From: Lepidostoma basale | Lineage: Eukaryota > Arthropoda > Insecta > Trichoptera > Lepidostomatidae | Assembly (NCBI GenBank): GCA_022606425.2 | Contig: JAHDVF020001258.1 | Span: 434,001-498,000, forward strand | Length of the DNA stretch: 64,000 nt | Reading direction: 5' to 3' | Part shown: positions 30,830 to 40,716 of the stretch, in pieces | Layout of the letters: each line of letters opens with the position of its first letter | Position numbering within the stretch: the first letter of the stretch is position 1 | Made by a program: the position numbers and the translations under genes | The notes under the pieces: generated by a model | The model's database searches: none | What the model was told of the DNA's origin: nothing | Seen by the model: only the letters and a program-made list of their open reading frames with translations

Positions 30830-31095
30830 AGGACCTCACGGTTCAAAATGAAAATATTCTAGATATATGTAAGCTAATATCAAAGTCAGAATGGTGATAT
30901 ACTTGGGCCCTGTACTCAAGGGTGAAAAAAACTCATTGTTACAATTAATATTTAAAGGAAAGGTCCAGGGACGTCGCAGAGAAGGCAAAAGACAAATAGC
31001 TTGTCTTCGAAACATATGAATAAGGGTTGGGATAGAAAATGTTTTCTCGCAATTGATGGTCAACGTCGAGAGAGACCTAGCAGTACACGGCGCGA
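30830..31095 (+). mobile_element. LINE-D fragment, decayed
   Basis: Plus-strand pieces: VIYLGPVLKGEKNSLLQ, IFKGKVQGRRREGKRQIACL, then RVGIENVFSQLMVNVERDL. This matches the GH.LRG.KY.LLQLI..GK..G.R..GRR..SWL.N block and the final I.NVR of LINE-D. Frame broken at least twice. No tail found. Confidence 0.65.
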
Positions 31096-31354
31096 GATGA
31101 TATTAATATATAATATTGTAGTATAAAAATAAATATTCAAAATGATAACTTTTTGTTTTTCATCTTGTATTCAAAAAAATACATGGATCGTAATATTTTA
31201 TGAGATATTAAAAAAAAACAATTTTCCTATCTGTGTGCTGGTTTAAAAAAAAAACATCATGGATCCTGATTCAGGTTATATACGTTCAACCCTGGAGATC
31301 ATTCAGTTCCTTACTCATGCTGGATAAGTTTATATTTATTTATTTCTGCTATAT

Positions 31355-31640
31355 TTGCCATCACTTTGTGTTGTGAATTCACATTTGAATAACTTTATAA
31401 ATACATAGTTTATTCACAACACTTTTTTGCACCTTTCACTAACATGTTTCGGGACACGGACTTAATTAATTCATTCACCGAAGAATCCTTTCTCCAATGT
31501 ATGAATGAATGAATTTAAATATTTTTTTGTTAAAATTCTGGAAGTCAGTGTCCCGAAACATGTTTTTGAAACATGCAAAAAAGTGTTGTAAAAATTCAAT
31601 GTTTTCAAAAAGTTATATCAAATCTATTTATTGATTCTTG
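31355..31640. mobile_element. HH-F repeat, palindromic copy
   Basis: Left terminus TTTGCCATCACTTTGTGTTG, then minus-strand ACATGTTTCGGGACACGGAC (31441-31460) and a diverged ACCGAAGAATCC (CUGAAGA lost one base, CCGAAGA). The right half has plus-strand GTCAGTGTCCCGAAACATGT at 31542-31561. Arms are separated by ATTCATTCAC and GAATGAATGAATT. Both ribozyme cores are damaged. Confidence 0.65.
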
Positions 31641-32604
31641 AAGAGCTCCACATTTAATAATAAACACGAATAAAAACATCGCTTTTAATATCATATATAT
31701 TATGAATATACCGTGTTTCTTCTTGATAAGGCATTATTAAATGTAACGAGAATCAAATGCGTTGATGTCTTGCTATATATTCTAGTATATTGAGAAAATT
31801 CAGAACTTTAGTTAATTGATGTGTCTTAAAACAATGTAAACAGTTATTAAGGGCAAGAAAAACAAGATGAAAGTGTTTATTGGAAATAATTAAAGTTTTT
31901 AAAACCATATAGCATAGATACAAAAACGAGATTTTTTTTTAAAAATATTTAAAAAAAAATATTGAATGGTAATGAATTAAGCTTTTAAGTATGGTATATT
32001 CTTTCCATGTGAATTATAATTTTATGGATTTATCTAATAAGTAAATAATACTAAATTATCAACGTAAATATTTAAAAAAAATATATTTGTTAAGGAAAAA
32101 TAATATTCTATGTAATTAAAAAAAATTATTTCGTATATTCTTGACTGATTTCTTCCGAATTCTGAGTCAATAAATTCCAAAAACGAAACCAGTCCCGAAA
32201 ATATTTAAAAATAAGAAGATTTATAGCCAGAAATGAAGAAAATACACGCTATAATATTATGGAGTTCTGAAAAAAGAATACCGAAACAACTACGTATAAT
32301 TTACTAGTTCCTGAATTGGTATTAAAAAGGATGATTGAAAAGTCAAAACTCTGATTTATCATTCAATCTACTCCAATTCGGAATCATTCATTTGGAATAT
32401 ACATAAATGCTGCAATAAATCCAGAAAAATCAGTTGAAGTATTTATTTTAACGATATGATAATCTGCATACAATATATACTATAACAAATTAACTATAAA
32501 AAATTGAATGAAATAAAATGATGTCCACTAACGTATTGCAAACTAATCTTAAATATTAAGAATGCATTTACCCTCACGCCGTCTCCCTAAATTAATTAGA
32601 TATA
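31641..32604. other. AT-rich sequence without recognised gene
   Basis: Close to a kilobase with long A or T runs and no recognisable repeat boundary or coding frame. Confidence 0.3.
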
Positions 32605-33285
32605 ATAAATGACTGGCAAAGACCAAGGTGATGGGCACGGAAAGACTTGAAATCAACGTGGACGGCAACAGAATTGAGAATGTCCAAGAATATACATACC
32701 TGGGACACAATATTCGATTTGGCCGAAATAATCAAACCGCAGAGCTTAAAAGAAGAATTGGACTAAGCTGGGCAACTTTCAGAAACACGAGCTACATCCT
32801 TAAAAACCGGAAAATACCGATCAACCTGAAACGAAAAGTCTATGAAGCCTGCGTTCTTCCAGTTGGTACTTGGTCTTGAAACTGTTACATTGTCCAAACA
32901 AAGTGCCGAGAAACCACGAGTGACCCAAAGAGCCATGAAAAGAGCCATTTTATGAATAAGCCTAAGAGACAGAATCAGAAACGATAGGGTGAGAGAAAAA
33001 ACAAAGCTCACTGACATCATCCACCGGGTGGCGACTCTAAAATGGCAATGGGCAGGTCACGTAGCCAGAAGCTCAGATGAAAAAGGGACAAGAAGACTGC
33101 TGACTTGGAGACCGTGGACGGCGAAAAGAAGTGCACGGCGACCCAACTACGGTGGAAGGATGATCTGAACAGACACGTCGGAATAACCTGGATGCAGTCT
33201 GCACAGTACAGAGTGACATGGAAGCGAATGGAGGAGGCCTTTGTCCAGAGTGGACGGGAATAGGCTGAGGAGAAAGAAGAAGAAT
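32605..33285 (+). mobile_element. LINE-Q copy, RTE-type, C-terminal third with GAA tail
   Basis: The 83-codon frame from 32628 reads RLEINVDGNRIENVQEYTYL, GHNIRFGRNNQTAELKRRIG, LSWATFRNTSYILKN, INLKRKVYEACVLPVGTWS. After a frameshift near 32875 come RAMKRAIL (with stops), KWQWAGHVARSSDE, LLTWRPWTAKRSARRPT, WKDDLNRHVGITWMQSAQ, then GAAGAAGAAGAA at 33270-33283. It covers the connection and C-terminal domains of an RTE-group LINE protein. 48171-48365 is a close relative of its last 200 bases. Confidence 0.85.
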
Positions 33286-33334
33286 AAATATTTCATACGA
33301 ATAGAGATATAATAATAAAATTCATTGTATTTCT

Positions 33335-33850
33335 TCTATAATCGCCATCCGTTGTGTATTCACATTTGAATAACTTTTTGGAAACGTTGTATTTTCACAA
33401 CACTTTTTTGGAACTTTTCACCAGGACACAAACTTCCCTTCTTCGGTATATGAATTTCAACAGTTAGATGAATTTGAGTTATTACTTATATACTTAATGA
33501 CGAGTGAAGAAGTAGAGAAGGGAAAAAAATAAATTTAGCGTCAGGATAAATTGTTGTTTAGTTGGAATATGAGACCGGGGAAATAAATCAATTATAGGAC
33601 TAGAAGTTTTGTTAAGTTGGTCGTTTACAAAGTCTTCGCTGTTTTTAATTGCCTTTTTATTTTACAAATTTTTTAGATTATGTAAAGTTATATTTCTATA
33701 ATTTATGTGTAAAATTTCAACGCCGTTCTCTTTGTTAAACGGATGATCTCTTTCAATGAGATGATTTGCAAATTCTAAAATGTTATAATCTGAAATGTTT
33801 TTTAATTCTTAAATTGAAATTTTGCGTTGTTTAACCTATATTTTACTTTG
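33335..33850 (-). mobile_element. HH-F Penelope-like element 3' end with coding remnant
   Basis: On the minus strand from about 33820: ELKNISDYNILEFANHLIER, DHPFNKENGVEILHIN, then after one stop AIKNSEDFVNDQLNKTSS, PIIDLF and a terminal stop near 33495. A block F..HLI...H.F......EILHI..... followed by E.....NDQLN at the C-terminus is what I know from the GIY-YIG-containing ends of Penelope-like element proteins, but the catalytic GIY-YIG itself is not present. Downstream on the same strand is the ribozyme region (CCGAAGA, AGGGAAG, GTCC at 33455-33425), with GAAACATGTTTG deleted, then the shared terminus at 33350. This copy links the HH repeats to Penelope-like elements. Confidence 0.65.
33625..33830 (-). 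pseudogene. Penelope-like protein, C-terminal fragment
   Basis: Two consecutive pieces of one frame, about 45 and 35 codons, separated by a stop after LHNLKNL. Key residues seen: the NHLIERDHPF segment, the EILHI segment and the VNDQLN segment. Penelope-like proteins combine a reverse transcriptase with a GIY-YIG endonuclease. Only the extreme end remains here and neither enzyme could be made. It shares its last 30 codons with remnants at 21716-21560 (minus) and 26060-26150 (plus). Confidence 0.6.
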
Positions 33851-33954
33851 TATTTAACCAAGGTATGGTTTTTATAATTGATACGAATTACGATAGTATC
33901 GCTTGGACCCAAACATCACTACGGCAATATAACAACTAGTTTAGACAATATGTA

Positions 33955-34490
33955 TGGAAGCGAAGCATGAAACTATTATAGCAAAAAATGATGAAATTAG
34001 AGTAAATGCAGAAGAAATAAAATTTATTAGATGAATGTGTGGAAAATGTTTATGATATCGCACGTTGAAAGCAAAAGTGACACTATACAAAAATCTCAAT
34101 TTTTCAGTACGGTCATTTAAAGTTTTTGTGAGGTCTATAACTTGACTGTGAGTAGAAATTTTATATATTAGTTTAGATATTATTCTATCAGAATCTAGTT
34201 GATTTTAATTAGGTTAGTAAGCAGGCAAAACTTTAAATGACCGTACTGAAAAATTGAAATTTTTGTATAGTGTCACTTTTGTTTTCAACGTGCGATATGT
34301 AAAAAAATTGTCGAATGAAAATATGAGAAGTGAAAGCGGTGCGAATGATAGTGTTCTCAACAAAATAATGAAATGATCATTAAGATGGTTTGGACACAGG
34401 GACATAATAAATGAAAAAATAATGGTGAAAAATGTGCCAGTTCATTCCTTCTACGTACCCCTTCGAGGAAACGGCGTGATGGTTGGTTAG
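33955..34490 (+). mobile_element. LINE-A copy interrupted by a long-arm miniature element
   Basis: TATGTATGGAAGCGAAGCAT at 33949-33968 and AGAGTAAATGCAGAAGAAAT before the insert, GTCGAATGAAAATATGAGAA, TTAAGATGGTTTGGACACAG and the hairpin CCCCTTCGAGGAAACGGCGT after it. The tail is only GGTTGGTTAGTTTA. A deletion also removes the RGRPRKTW region. Confidence 0.8.
34055..34298 (+). mobile_element. Miniature inverted-repeat element with 68-bp arms nested in LINE-A
   Basis: Element 34059-34294 (236 bp). Left arm 34059-34126 and right arm 34227-34294 are inverted repeats with about two mismatches in 68 (CGCACGTTGAAAGCAAAAGT against CGCACGTTGAAAACAAAAGT at the ends). ATAT flanks both sides and is either the target duplication or part of the arms. 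The 100-bp centre is non-coding. The high arm identity suggests a recent insertion relative to its host LINE. Confidence 0.88.
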
Positions 34491-34574
34491 TTTATATAAA
34501 TATCAAAAGTGATTTTTGATATAATTTTAAAAATAAGTATATTATTCTTTATTTATTAAATAGAATACGGAAAT

Positions 34575-34885
34575 TATTGCATCATAAGTAAATTTAAATA
34601 AGGATTGTTGATATGGTTTTGACATATGGAACGAATGGACGAGAGAAGAATGATTAAAATGTTGAATACAAGCAGTATGAGCGAAAAGTGAAGCCATGAA
34701 AGACCAAAGAAAGCATGTCATGACCATATTAATCAAATACTGAAAGGCGGCCACATTCGATGTCGGGAAAATCGACATGCGTGCATGTTACGATACATTA
34801 ATGTAGAGGAATGTCAGGATAGAGCAGTTTGTCGGTCCATCCTCTCTGCCTATCTCTGCGGAGAAACAGCGTGAAGTCATTCAGT
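34575..34885 (+). mobile_element. LINE-A copy, subfamily A2, 3' part
   Basis: Codes, with shifts, for GLLIWFXHMERMDERRMIK-like sequence (HMERMDERRMIK is clear), a damaged RKWHDHINQILKGGHIRCRE segment (pieces NQILKGGHIRC) and QDRAVCRSILSAYLCGETA-like end. INQILKGGHI marks subfamily A2. The tail has decayed to CATTCAGTTGGTTA. Confidence 0.75.
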
Positions 34886-34934
34886 TGGTTACATCTAAAA
34901 AAGATTTTTGTTGACTTCTACCATGAAATTTCAA

Positions 34935-35220
34935 ATAACAAAATAATTATTAATTATTAATAATTGTTAAATTATTTTCATTTTGTTATTTTATTTTATA
35001 TCATAGAATTTTATATGATTTGTTTAAGATTTATATTGTGGATGTCAAAGTGTGCGCGGGAGATGCCTATTGTGGCGATGAGGTTCGCAACCCATCACAC
35101 CGCGTCTCCCGCGGGGCGAAAAGATAAGGATGGAATGCCGCATCGGTTTAAGTGTGACAGTCCATTCTTTCCGCCTACCCTTTCGGGGAGACGGCGTGAT
35201 GGTAAGTTAGTTAGTTAGTT
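34935..35220 (+). mobile_element. SINE-2 copy ending in the LINE-A tail
   Basis: The upstream AT-rich leader TTTTATTTTATATCATAGAA is followed by GTGCGCGGGAGATGCCTATT, GCGATGAGGTTCGCAACCCA (a box-B-like GGTTCGCAACC at 35082), CACCGCGTCTCCCGCGGGG, then TGTGACAGTCCATTCTTTCC, CCTACCCTTTCGGGGAGACG and GGTAAGTTAGTTAGTTAGTT. The last 70 bases equal the LINE-A 3' end, including the hairpin, while the rest has no LINE homology. Copies: 44329-44775 (minus), 46029-46268. Confidence 0.75.
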
Positions 35221-35574
35221 AAATATTTTTTTTGTAAAATTGTAAAATAAAGTATTATGAAATTCCTAAGACACATTACAGTATAATATATCTGACATAT
35301 CTAAAGCATGAATTATCAAGCAACGAATTTAGTGGAATCTAATAAAGAGGTTGGGGCAGGATTAACTATTGCAAATACTCCCCATCTCAGTCATAACAGT
35401 TGTAGATAATCTACTAGGTATATTTACATACACGACAAAAACCAATTTCGCCAGCTAAGCGAACAGAATAGTTGAGTCTTGTATGTACAGGGTGGACTCA
35501 AAGGTGAACAATTATATGTTTTATTTCAATTTACGGGAATGACATGTTTCGTTTGTCAATATTTTGAATATTTT

Positions 35575-36312
35575 TAAGATAATCCAAAGAGGAAGAAACC
35601 ATGACAGTCTGCAACATTAGCGTGAATGGTGAAAATTTGGAGCACGTAGTTGAGTTCGTGGATTTGGGTAGTATGTTTACAAGAGATGGGCGAGTGGAAA
35701 AGGATATTGAAAGAAGGGTTGGGGCAGGCAACAAAGTGAATGGTGCACTTAAAGTTGTCATCGCAAATAAAAACCTATCCAAAAAAGCTAGAATGGCAGT
35801 GCACAATGGTGTTCTTCTACCGACCCTTATGTATGGAAGCGAAGCATGGAACTGGCAAAAGAAGGATGAAAGTAGAATAAATGCAGTAGAAATGAGATCT
35901 CTTAGACGAATGTGTGGATACTCTGTGTATGATACAGTGTCGAATGAAAATATAAGAAGTAAATGCGGTGCGAATGATGGTGTCACGAACAAAATAATGA
36001 AAGGATCATTAAGATGGTTTGGACATATGGAGAGAATGAATGAAGAAATAATGGTAAAAAAACTATATGTTAATGATGTAAATGGAAGCAGAAATAGAGT
36101 AAGACCGAGTAAAACGTGGCACGATCAAATAAATCAAATATTGAATGTCGGCCATGTGAGGAGTCAGAGAAATCGACGCGCATGCATGACACGATGTATG
36201 AATGTTGAGGAAGCGAGAGAAATATGTCAGGAAAGAAAAGTGTGGCAGTCCATTCTTTCTGCCTACCCCTTCGGGGAGACGGCGTGATGGTTAGTTAGTT
36301 AGTTAGTTAATC
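35575..36312 (+). mobile_element. LINE-A copy with longest continuous frame on the plus strand
   Basis: 5' truncated within EKEETMTVCNISVNGENLEH. From 35601 to 36287 an uninterrupted 228-codon frame covers VEFVDLGSMFTRDGRVEKDI, ERRVGAGNKVNGALKVVIAN, ARMAVHNGVLLPTLMYGSEA, RINAVEMRSLRRMCGYSVYD, KGSLRWFGHMERMNEEIMVK, KTWHDQINQILNVGHVRSQR, REICQERKVWQSILSAYPFG and ETA-stop. The hairpin CCCCTTCGGGGAG and the tail GGTTAGTTAGTTAGTTAGTT follow. The intact frame marks it as one of the youngest copies, but all reverse transcriptase catalytic motifs lie upstream of the truncation, so it cannot move itself. Confidence 0.93.
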
Positions 36313-36339
36313 AAATGATTTTACTGAAATCCCTTCATG

Positions 36340-36960
36340 GAAGTTAAATAATAATTAAATAAATTGATGTTTTTTAAATAATAACTAAATAAACTGATGT
36401 TTTTTAACTACTTCCACTCTTGTCAGTCCACTCGTGACAGCGACCGGTTTCGCCAGGCTCGCTGGCATCGACAGACTGGTGACACTATTGTAAACTTTGT
36501 CCTTTATATACATACAAATCAGTGGTGGTAAACATGATTCTGTACAAAAATAATCTTTAAATATTTAATTAAATTTTACTTTAATATTTGAAGATTATTT
36601 CTGTATACTCGTAGAATCAGTCTATCGATACCAGCTAGCCTGGTGATACCGGTCGCTCTCGAAATGAAAACTAAACTAAAAAAGTCGTTTTAAATAATAA
36701 TTAAATAAAACTGTGTTTCTTTAACTACTTATACTTTTGTCTTTATTTCGACAGCGACCGGTTTCACCAGGCTCGCTGGCATCAACAGACTGGTGATATT
36801 ATTGCAAACTGAGTATTTTATATACATATAGATCAGGGGTGGTAAACATGATTCTAGACAAAAATAATCTTAAAATAATAATAAATTAAATATTGGTATT
36901 TAAGTTATTTAAGAGGATCGTATTCAATATAATGTATTTAACATTATTTGATTATCTTAA
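36340..36960. repeat. HH-S cluster: three alternately oriented ribozyme-like units
   Basis: Motifs at 36434-36478 (minus), 36617-36660 (plus) and 36747-36792 (minus). Each reads AGU, CURUYGA, U, a GCCAG/CUGGC-type stem II with loop CGAGC or CUAGC, GAAACCGGUC (GAUACCGGUC in the middle one), GCU. Stem II is perfect in the first. Position 6 of the core is U in every copy, unlike a canonical CUGANGA. Bodies share AAATCAG, GGTGGTAAACATGATTCT and ATAATAATTAAATAAA. A fourth copy is at 63490-63620. Confidence 0.7.
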
Positions 36961-37099
36961 AAACATCGCTTTGTTCAATAATAATTAAAAATTAATTTAT
37001 ATTAAGAGATATTTGTAAAATCATTATATTATCTAAAATTAACATTTTATATACCATTTTATATTATGGGCAATATTTTTTTTTCTTTTTCCTTTCTAT

Positions 37100-37895
37100 A
37101 AACCTGTGTGCAATGTTCTCTGTAGATCAACCACATGCGAGGTAGGTCGATAGATCTAGCCTTAAACACTGTCAGGCACAATTCACATTTAATTTACATT
37201 TATCTAATATTATCAGGCGAACCAACAAAATGCTTGGTTTTGTTCAACGGAACGAAGATCTTTTTCCAAAACAACGGCGATTCGTCTAATGTATGAATCG
37301 CTGGTTCGTAGTTACTTGGAGTTCTGCTCTATCATTTGAGACCCCAGAGAAAGAACAGTCATCTTGGAACTAGAAAGGATCCAGAAACGATTTTCGAGAT
37401 ATTTATACCTCAGGGAGTATAACTATTATCCTTTTTTTGTACCCCTCACTATTTCTCTCAGGAATATTGGATTTCAACACTCTTGAAACTTGTAAGCATT
37501 TTTTAAAACTATTATCCGGAGGTATTTACAATCCAGGAATACGGCGAGATCTAAATCTATACGTTCCCCACATTATAGCAGAGCAATGGGGCATACATTA
37601 TTTTATGCCCCAAATTGCCGCACAGAGGCCCTTCGAAGTTCTCCTGTATTGAAAGCGATTCGTTTTTTAAATAAGGTTGAAAAAGAGATAGACCTCTTTG
37701 GATGCAATTATGGCGAATTCGTAAATACCCTTACGATAAAGGCAGCAAGGAAATAACTGGCATATTCCTATTCTTAAGGTTCTATATATATTTCCTTTGA
37801 TATTCTTTTTTTTCACCCTTTACATCGATTTGGCTCGCGCTGTTATGATGTAAGGAGTTTTTTCAACAAAATAATAATAATAATAATAATATTTT
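37100..37895 (+). mobile_element. LINE-W copy, jockey-like, with (AAT)n tail
   Basis: Broken frames read LSNIIRRTNKMLGFVQRNED, then after stops EKEQSSWN-like sequence and, open from 37437, YPSLFLSGILDFNTLETCKH, FLKLLSGGIYNPGIRRDLNL, YVPHIIAEQWGIHYFMP. N.ML.F..RN followed by a region on fused house-keeping-like helices and ...LDLIFL.KLL.G...P is the end of jockey-group ORF2. The 3' untranslated part CCCTTTACATCGATTTGGCT, CGCGCTGTTATGATGTAAGG ends in (AAT)n at 37868-37895. That same 3' end is found on SINE-1 copies at 48.1 and 49.1 kb. Confidence 0.75.
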
Positions 37896-37980
37896 ATTCG
37901 CTCCTAGATCCTAGCCAGTAATATTCCTTTATAGGAGTAATATTATATGCTAGAATAATCGGGCAATGTATTCAATACAA

Positions 37981-38579
37981 TACAGTAGTACGTCGTTAAT
38001 CCGGACTAATTGGGACCGGAGGTGTTCCGGATACAGATTTTCCGGATAATCAAACAGGAGCTAATTCTTTTAGCAAAATAAGGTGTAAATCGATTTTTTT
38101 ATCGGCTCATTTATTGATTATGAAATTACAAATTTTCTTGAAAAAACAAATATGTATGTAGTATAGGGTGTTTTTTTAGAAGGTTGGTTTTTAAATTGGC
38201 AACGTTGTTTCTACAGACTATCGATTTGACAGTTGACAGTTGGTTTGTAGTAAATATATTTTGTCATTTTACCCAGTTGCTCGATAAAGTTGTAGAAATT
38301 TGGACTTCACGATTGCGCTTCATTTGAGCTAGCCGTGGCGCTCATATGCCCGAAATTATATTTAAACAATAATGGCATAAAATTATCTATTAAATGAAGC
38401 TAATAAACATACATAACGTTATTTTAATGTGTTTTTTTTTCATTTTGAATTTGTTTACCTTTAAAAAACACCCTTATACATATTGTAACATTACTATATA
38501 GTACTGAAAAAATATTCAGAGATTTTTTTTAACAAGTCTTCCTCGTCTTTTCTTGTGAGATGAACAACGTTCTACTGTA
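37981..38579 (+). mobile_element. pogo/Tigger-type miniature element interrupted by a mariner-type derivative
   Basis: Left end CAGTAGTACGTCGTTAATCC (37983 onward), right end inverted GAACAACGTTCTACTG (to 38577), TA duplicated at both sides. CAGT..ACGT.GTTAATCCGGA with GGTGTTCCGGATA inside is the usual pogo/Tigger terminus. Without the 313-bp insert at 38164-38476 the element is about 282 bp and non-coding. Confidence 0.82.
38164..38476 (+). mobile_element. Internally deleted mariner-type element, nested
   Basis: Ends AGGGTGTTTTTTTAGA and TTTAAAAAACACCCT, flanked by TA. Inside, the 5' leader GACAGTTGACAGTTGGTTTG and the C-terminal codons of a transposase (SRLRFI, stop, ASRGAHMPEIIFKQ) remain. 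ASRG.H...IIFK is the C-terminal signature of IS630/mariner-group transposases of insects. The DDE catalytic core is deleted. A less deleted relative is at 56768-57274. Confidence 0.85.
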
Positions 38580-38814
38580 CAATGCAGTTAGATTTTTTTA
38601 AATTTAACAGTTTAATAAATAACAATAATCTAAATGTGACACATCTAACGAATTTAGGATTAAACATTTTTTTGGTCCATTGATGTGCATGCATGAACGA
38701 TTTATGAATGTTGAGGAAGCCAGAGAAGTATGTAGTATGTCAGAAATAATTGTGTGTCACTCTATTCTTTCTGCTTTCTCCATCAGCTTGATGGTTGGAT
38801 GTTTTTTATAATCT

Positions 38815-39320
38815 TTCTTCTTCTTCGCGTGCCGTATCAGGTCCCCCTGACGTTAGCAATCACTTCGGCGAAGGCTTCTCTATCTTGCGCAACCCGAAAC
38901 AGCTCCCCCACATGTCTCATCTCGGTCCAGTATCTTTTGTTGCACAGTTATGACGTTTGCCTTCAACTAGGACTACGCTGCCCTTTAATTTTTCCCATCT
39001 GTATTAGTTGGAGCAAACTGTATTTATCTCCCCGCAGAATGTAACCCGGATATGAAATCTTACGGACCTTTACATCGTTTAGCAGTTGTCTATCGGCTAT
39101 CCTCAAAACCTCCAAATTGCTGACGAAATCTGTCCACGGTATGCGAAGCATTCTCCTGTGCAACCATATCTCGAATGCTTCCCACCGGTTCATAGCGTGC
39201 ACTTTCAGGGTCCAAGTCTCCGAGCCATAGAATAATACAGACCAGATATAGCACTTCAACATTCTCTGCCTTAGTTTCAAGCTCAAGTTGTCATTGCAGA
39301 ATATTGATCTCATTTTCATA
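38815..39320 (-). mobile_element. LINE-D copy, C-terminal region with GAA tail
   Basis: Minus strand from 39319: LKLRQRMLKCYIWSVLFYGS, ETWTLKVHAMNRWEAFEIWL, HRRMLRIPWTDFVSNLEVLR, RQLLNDVKVRKISYPGYILR, GDKYSLLQLIQMGKIKGQR, then after a shift KRYWTEMRHVGELFRVAQDR, EAFAEVIANVRGT and a (GAA)n tail at 38815-38825. It is the best preserved LINE-D copy here, lacking everything upstream of YGSETWTL. Confidence 0.88.
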
Positions 39321-39946
39321 ATCTTTAATCATCTAAAATCCTAAGATTATTAATTGTTTAAAATTTTGTCCTGCAATCAGTAATTAATGTTTTTTTACGA
39401 AAACAAATATTAGTTAAATTTTAAATAAATTATTTATTATATCATATTACTATTTATAAAGGTAATTTAAAAACTATGATTTTGAAATATATGTGATGAG
39501 CTCCACGAGTATAAAAAAATGTGACACGAAAATATTGTTTTACTTTGAGTCGCCTACCCTGTATATACAATTTTAGATATTATAATATTAGATACAATAG
39601 CTGGTTCTAGGATATAATATACATAATAAATAATGTACATTGTAAGCCTACGTTTTGAGACTGGTTCCAATAAAGCACTGTCGAGAAATTTATATCCAAA
39701 ATTACTACAACTTATGGGCCTTTGTACTATCTCTGATGGAAGCTACGAGCCAAATTACTATTTAGATAAATTAGAAAATTGAAAGGAAGATTAAGGAGAT
39801 ATGATGATCTTTGGATAATAGATGATAAGAGACATTTTACACTACGAGTGTATCAAACTTCTATTACCTGTTTGAAAGCAGAAATTCGCAATCTCATTTA
39901 TAAGTATAAATTATTTATGTATATTTTTAATTAATATTGTTCCAGA
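39321..39946. other. AT-rich sequence without recognised gene
   Basis: No feature recognised. Confidence 0.3.
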
Positions 39947-40290
39947 ATCAATTGTATCTCAATAGAGACGAAGATGCAAATTGGAAACAGAATATGGTTG
40001 ATCAAGGTGTTTACAGGACCTATGACCTGTCATTGGTTGGGTTAAGCGCACGCTTTATGTAATACCACATTACCCATTCCACCTTTTTTCTTATGACCAC
40101 CATGTCTGACAATTTTTTTTGGAACTTGTATATATGTCAATCCGCAACACCACCCTTTGCATGGTAGTTTATTCAATCTACACACTAACGCCATCTATGA
40201 AGATTGTATTTTAAGCATTAAGCAGAATAACTTTTTAACGCAATGTGAAAGGCTACCGCCATTTTAGCGCATTGCTAGAAACCACCTGTT
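39947..40290 (+). repeat. Interspersed repeat R, near full-length copy
   Basis: CAATTGTATCTCAATAGAGA at the start, GGAAACAGAATATGGTTGAT, CCTATGACCTGTCATTGGTT, CACTAACGCCATCTATGAAG and AATGTGAAAGGCTACCGCCA at the end. Collinear with 28945-29290. Confidence 0.75.
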
Positions 40291-40316
40291 AATATTGTTC
40301 CCTTGAAGAAAATTTT

Positions 40317-40712
40317 TTGAAAATTTTAAGAAATTCTGATTCACTTTGTCAATGTATGTTACCTAATATCTGTGTATTTTTTAAGAACAATATATTTCAT
40401 GGGATGAAGAAGCAAGTTAACAGGAAAAAATGCAAGTTTTTATACGAGAACCATTACCTCTTAAACAAGTGTAAAAGAGAGGGTGTTCTAATCCCGAAGA
40501 ATGCAAAGATGTTGGGGGGTAAAGCTGCACTTGCAGGACGAAAGAAACACGAGAAAACAGCAGGAGAAAATATGATAATAAATAATGCCCTTGGTTTGCA
40601 TAGGACGCTGCTGTCGCGACATGTATTATTCCACGGGGAAGATAACTTATTCAAACATACATTTGTATCTCAAAATATTATTAATGAAAAGGTTGAAGAT
40701 ACAGTGGATTAA
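40317..40712 (+). CDS. Unrecognised 131-codon open frame
   Basis: A continuous frame longer than chance would usually give in this AT-rich DNA. It is very basic (many Lys and Arg) with NRKKCKFLYENHYLLNKCKR in the first half and KHEKTAGENMIINNALGLHR in the second. The base composition from 40480 to 40620 is more balanced than its surroundings. No signal peptide, membrane segment or domain recognised. It could be a host exon, a relic of an unidentified element or coincidence. It stops 4 bases before the LINE-A tail at 40717. Confidence 0.25.
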   Translation: MKILRNSDSLCQCMLPNICVFFKNNIFHGMKKQVNRKKCKFLYENHYLLNKCKREGVLIPKNAKMLGGKAALAGRKKHEKTAGENMIINNALGLHRTLLSRHVLFHGEDNLFKHTFVSQNIINEKVEDTVD

Positions 40713-40716
40713 TAAA

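Noticed and set aside
36434..36792. HH-S copies as active ribozymes
   Set aside because: All copies have U in place of the invariant A6 of CUGANGA. They are kept as ribozyme-like repeats only.
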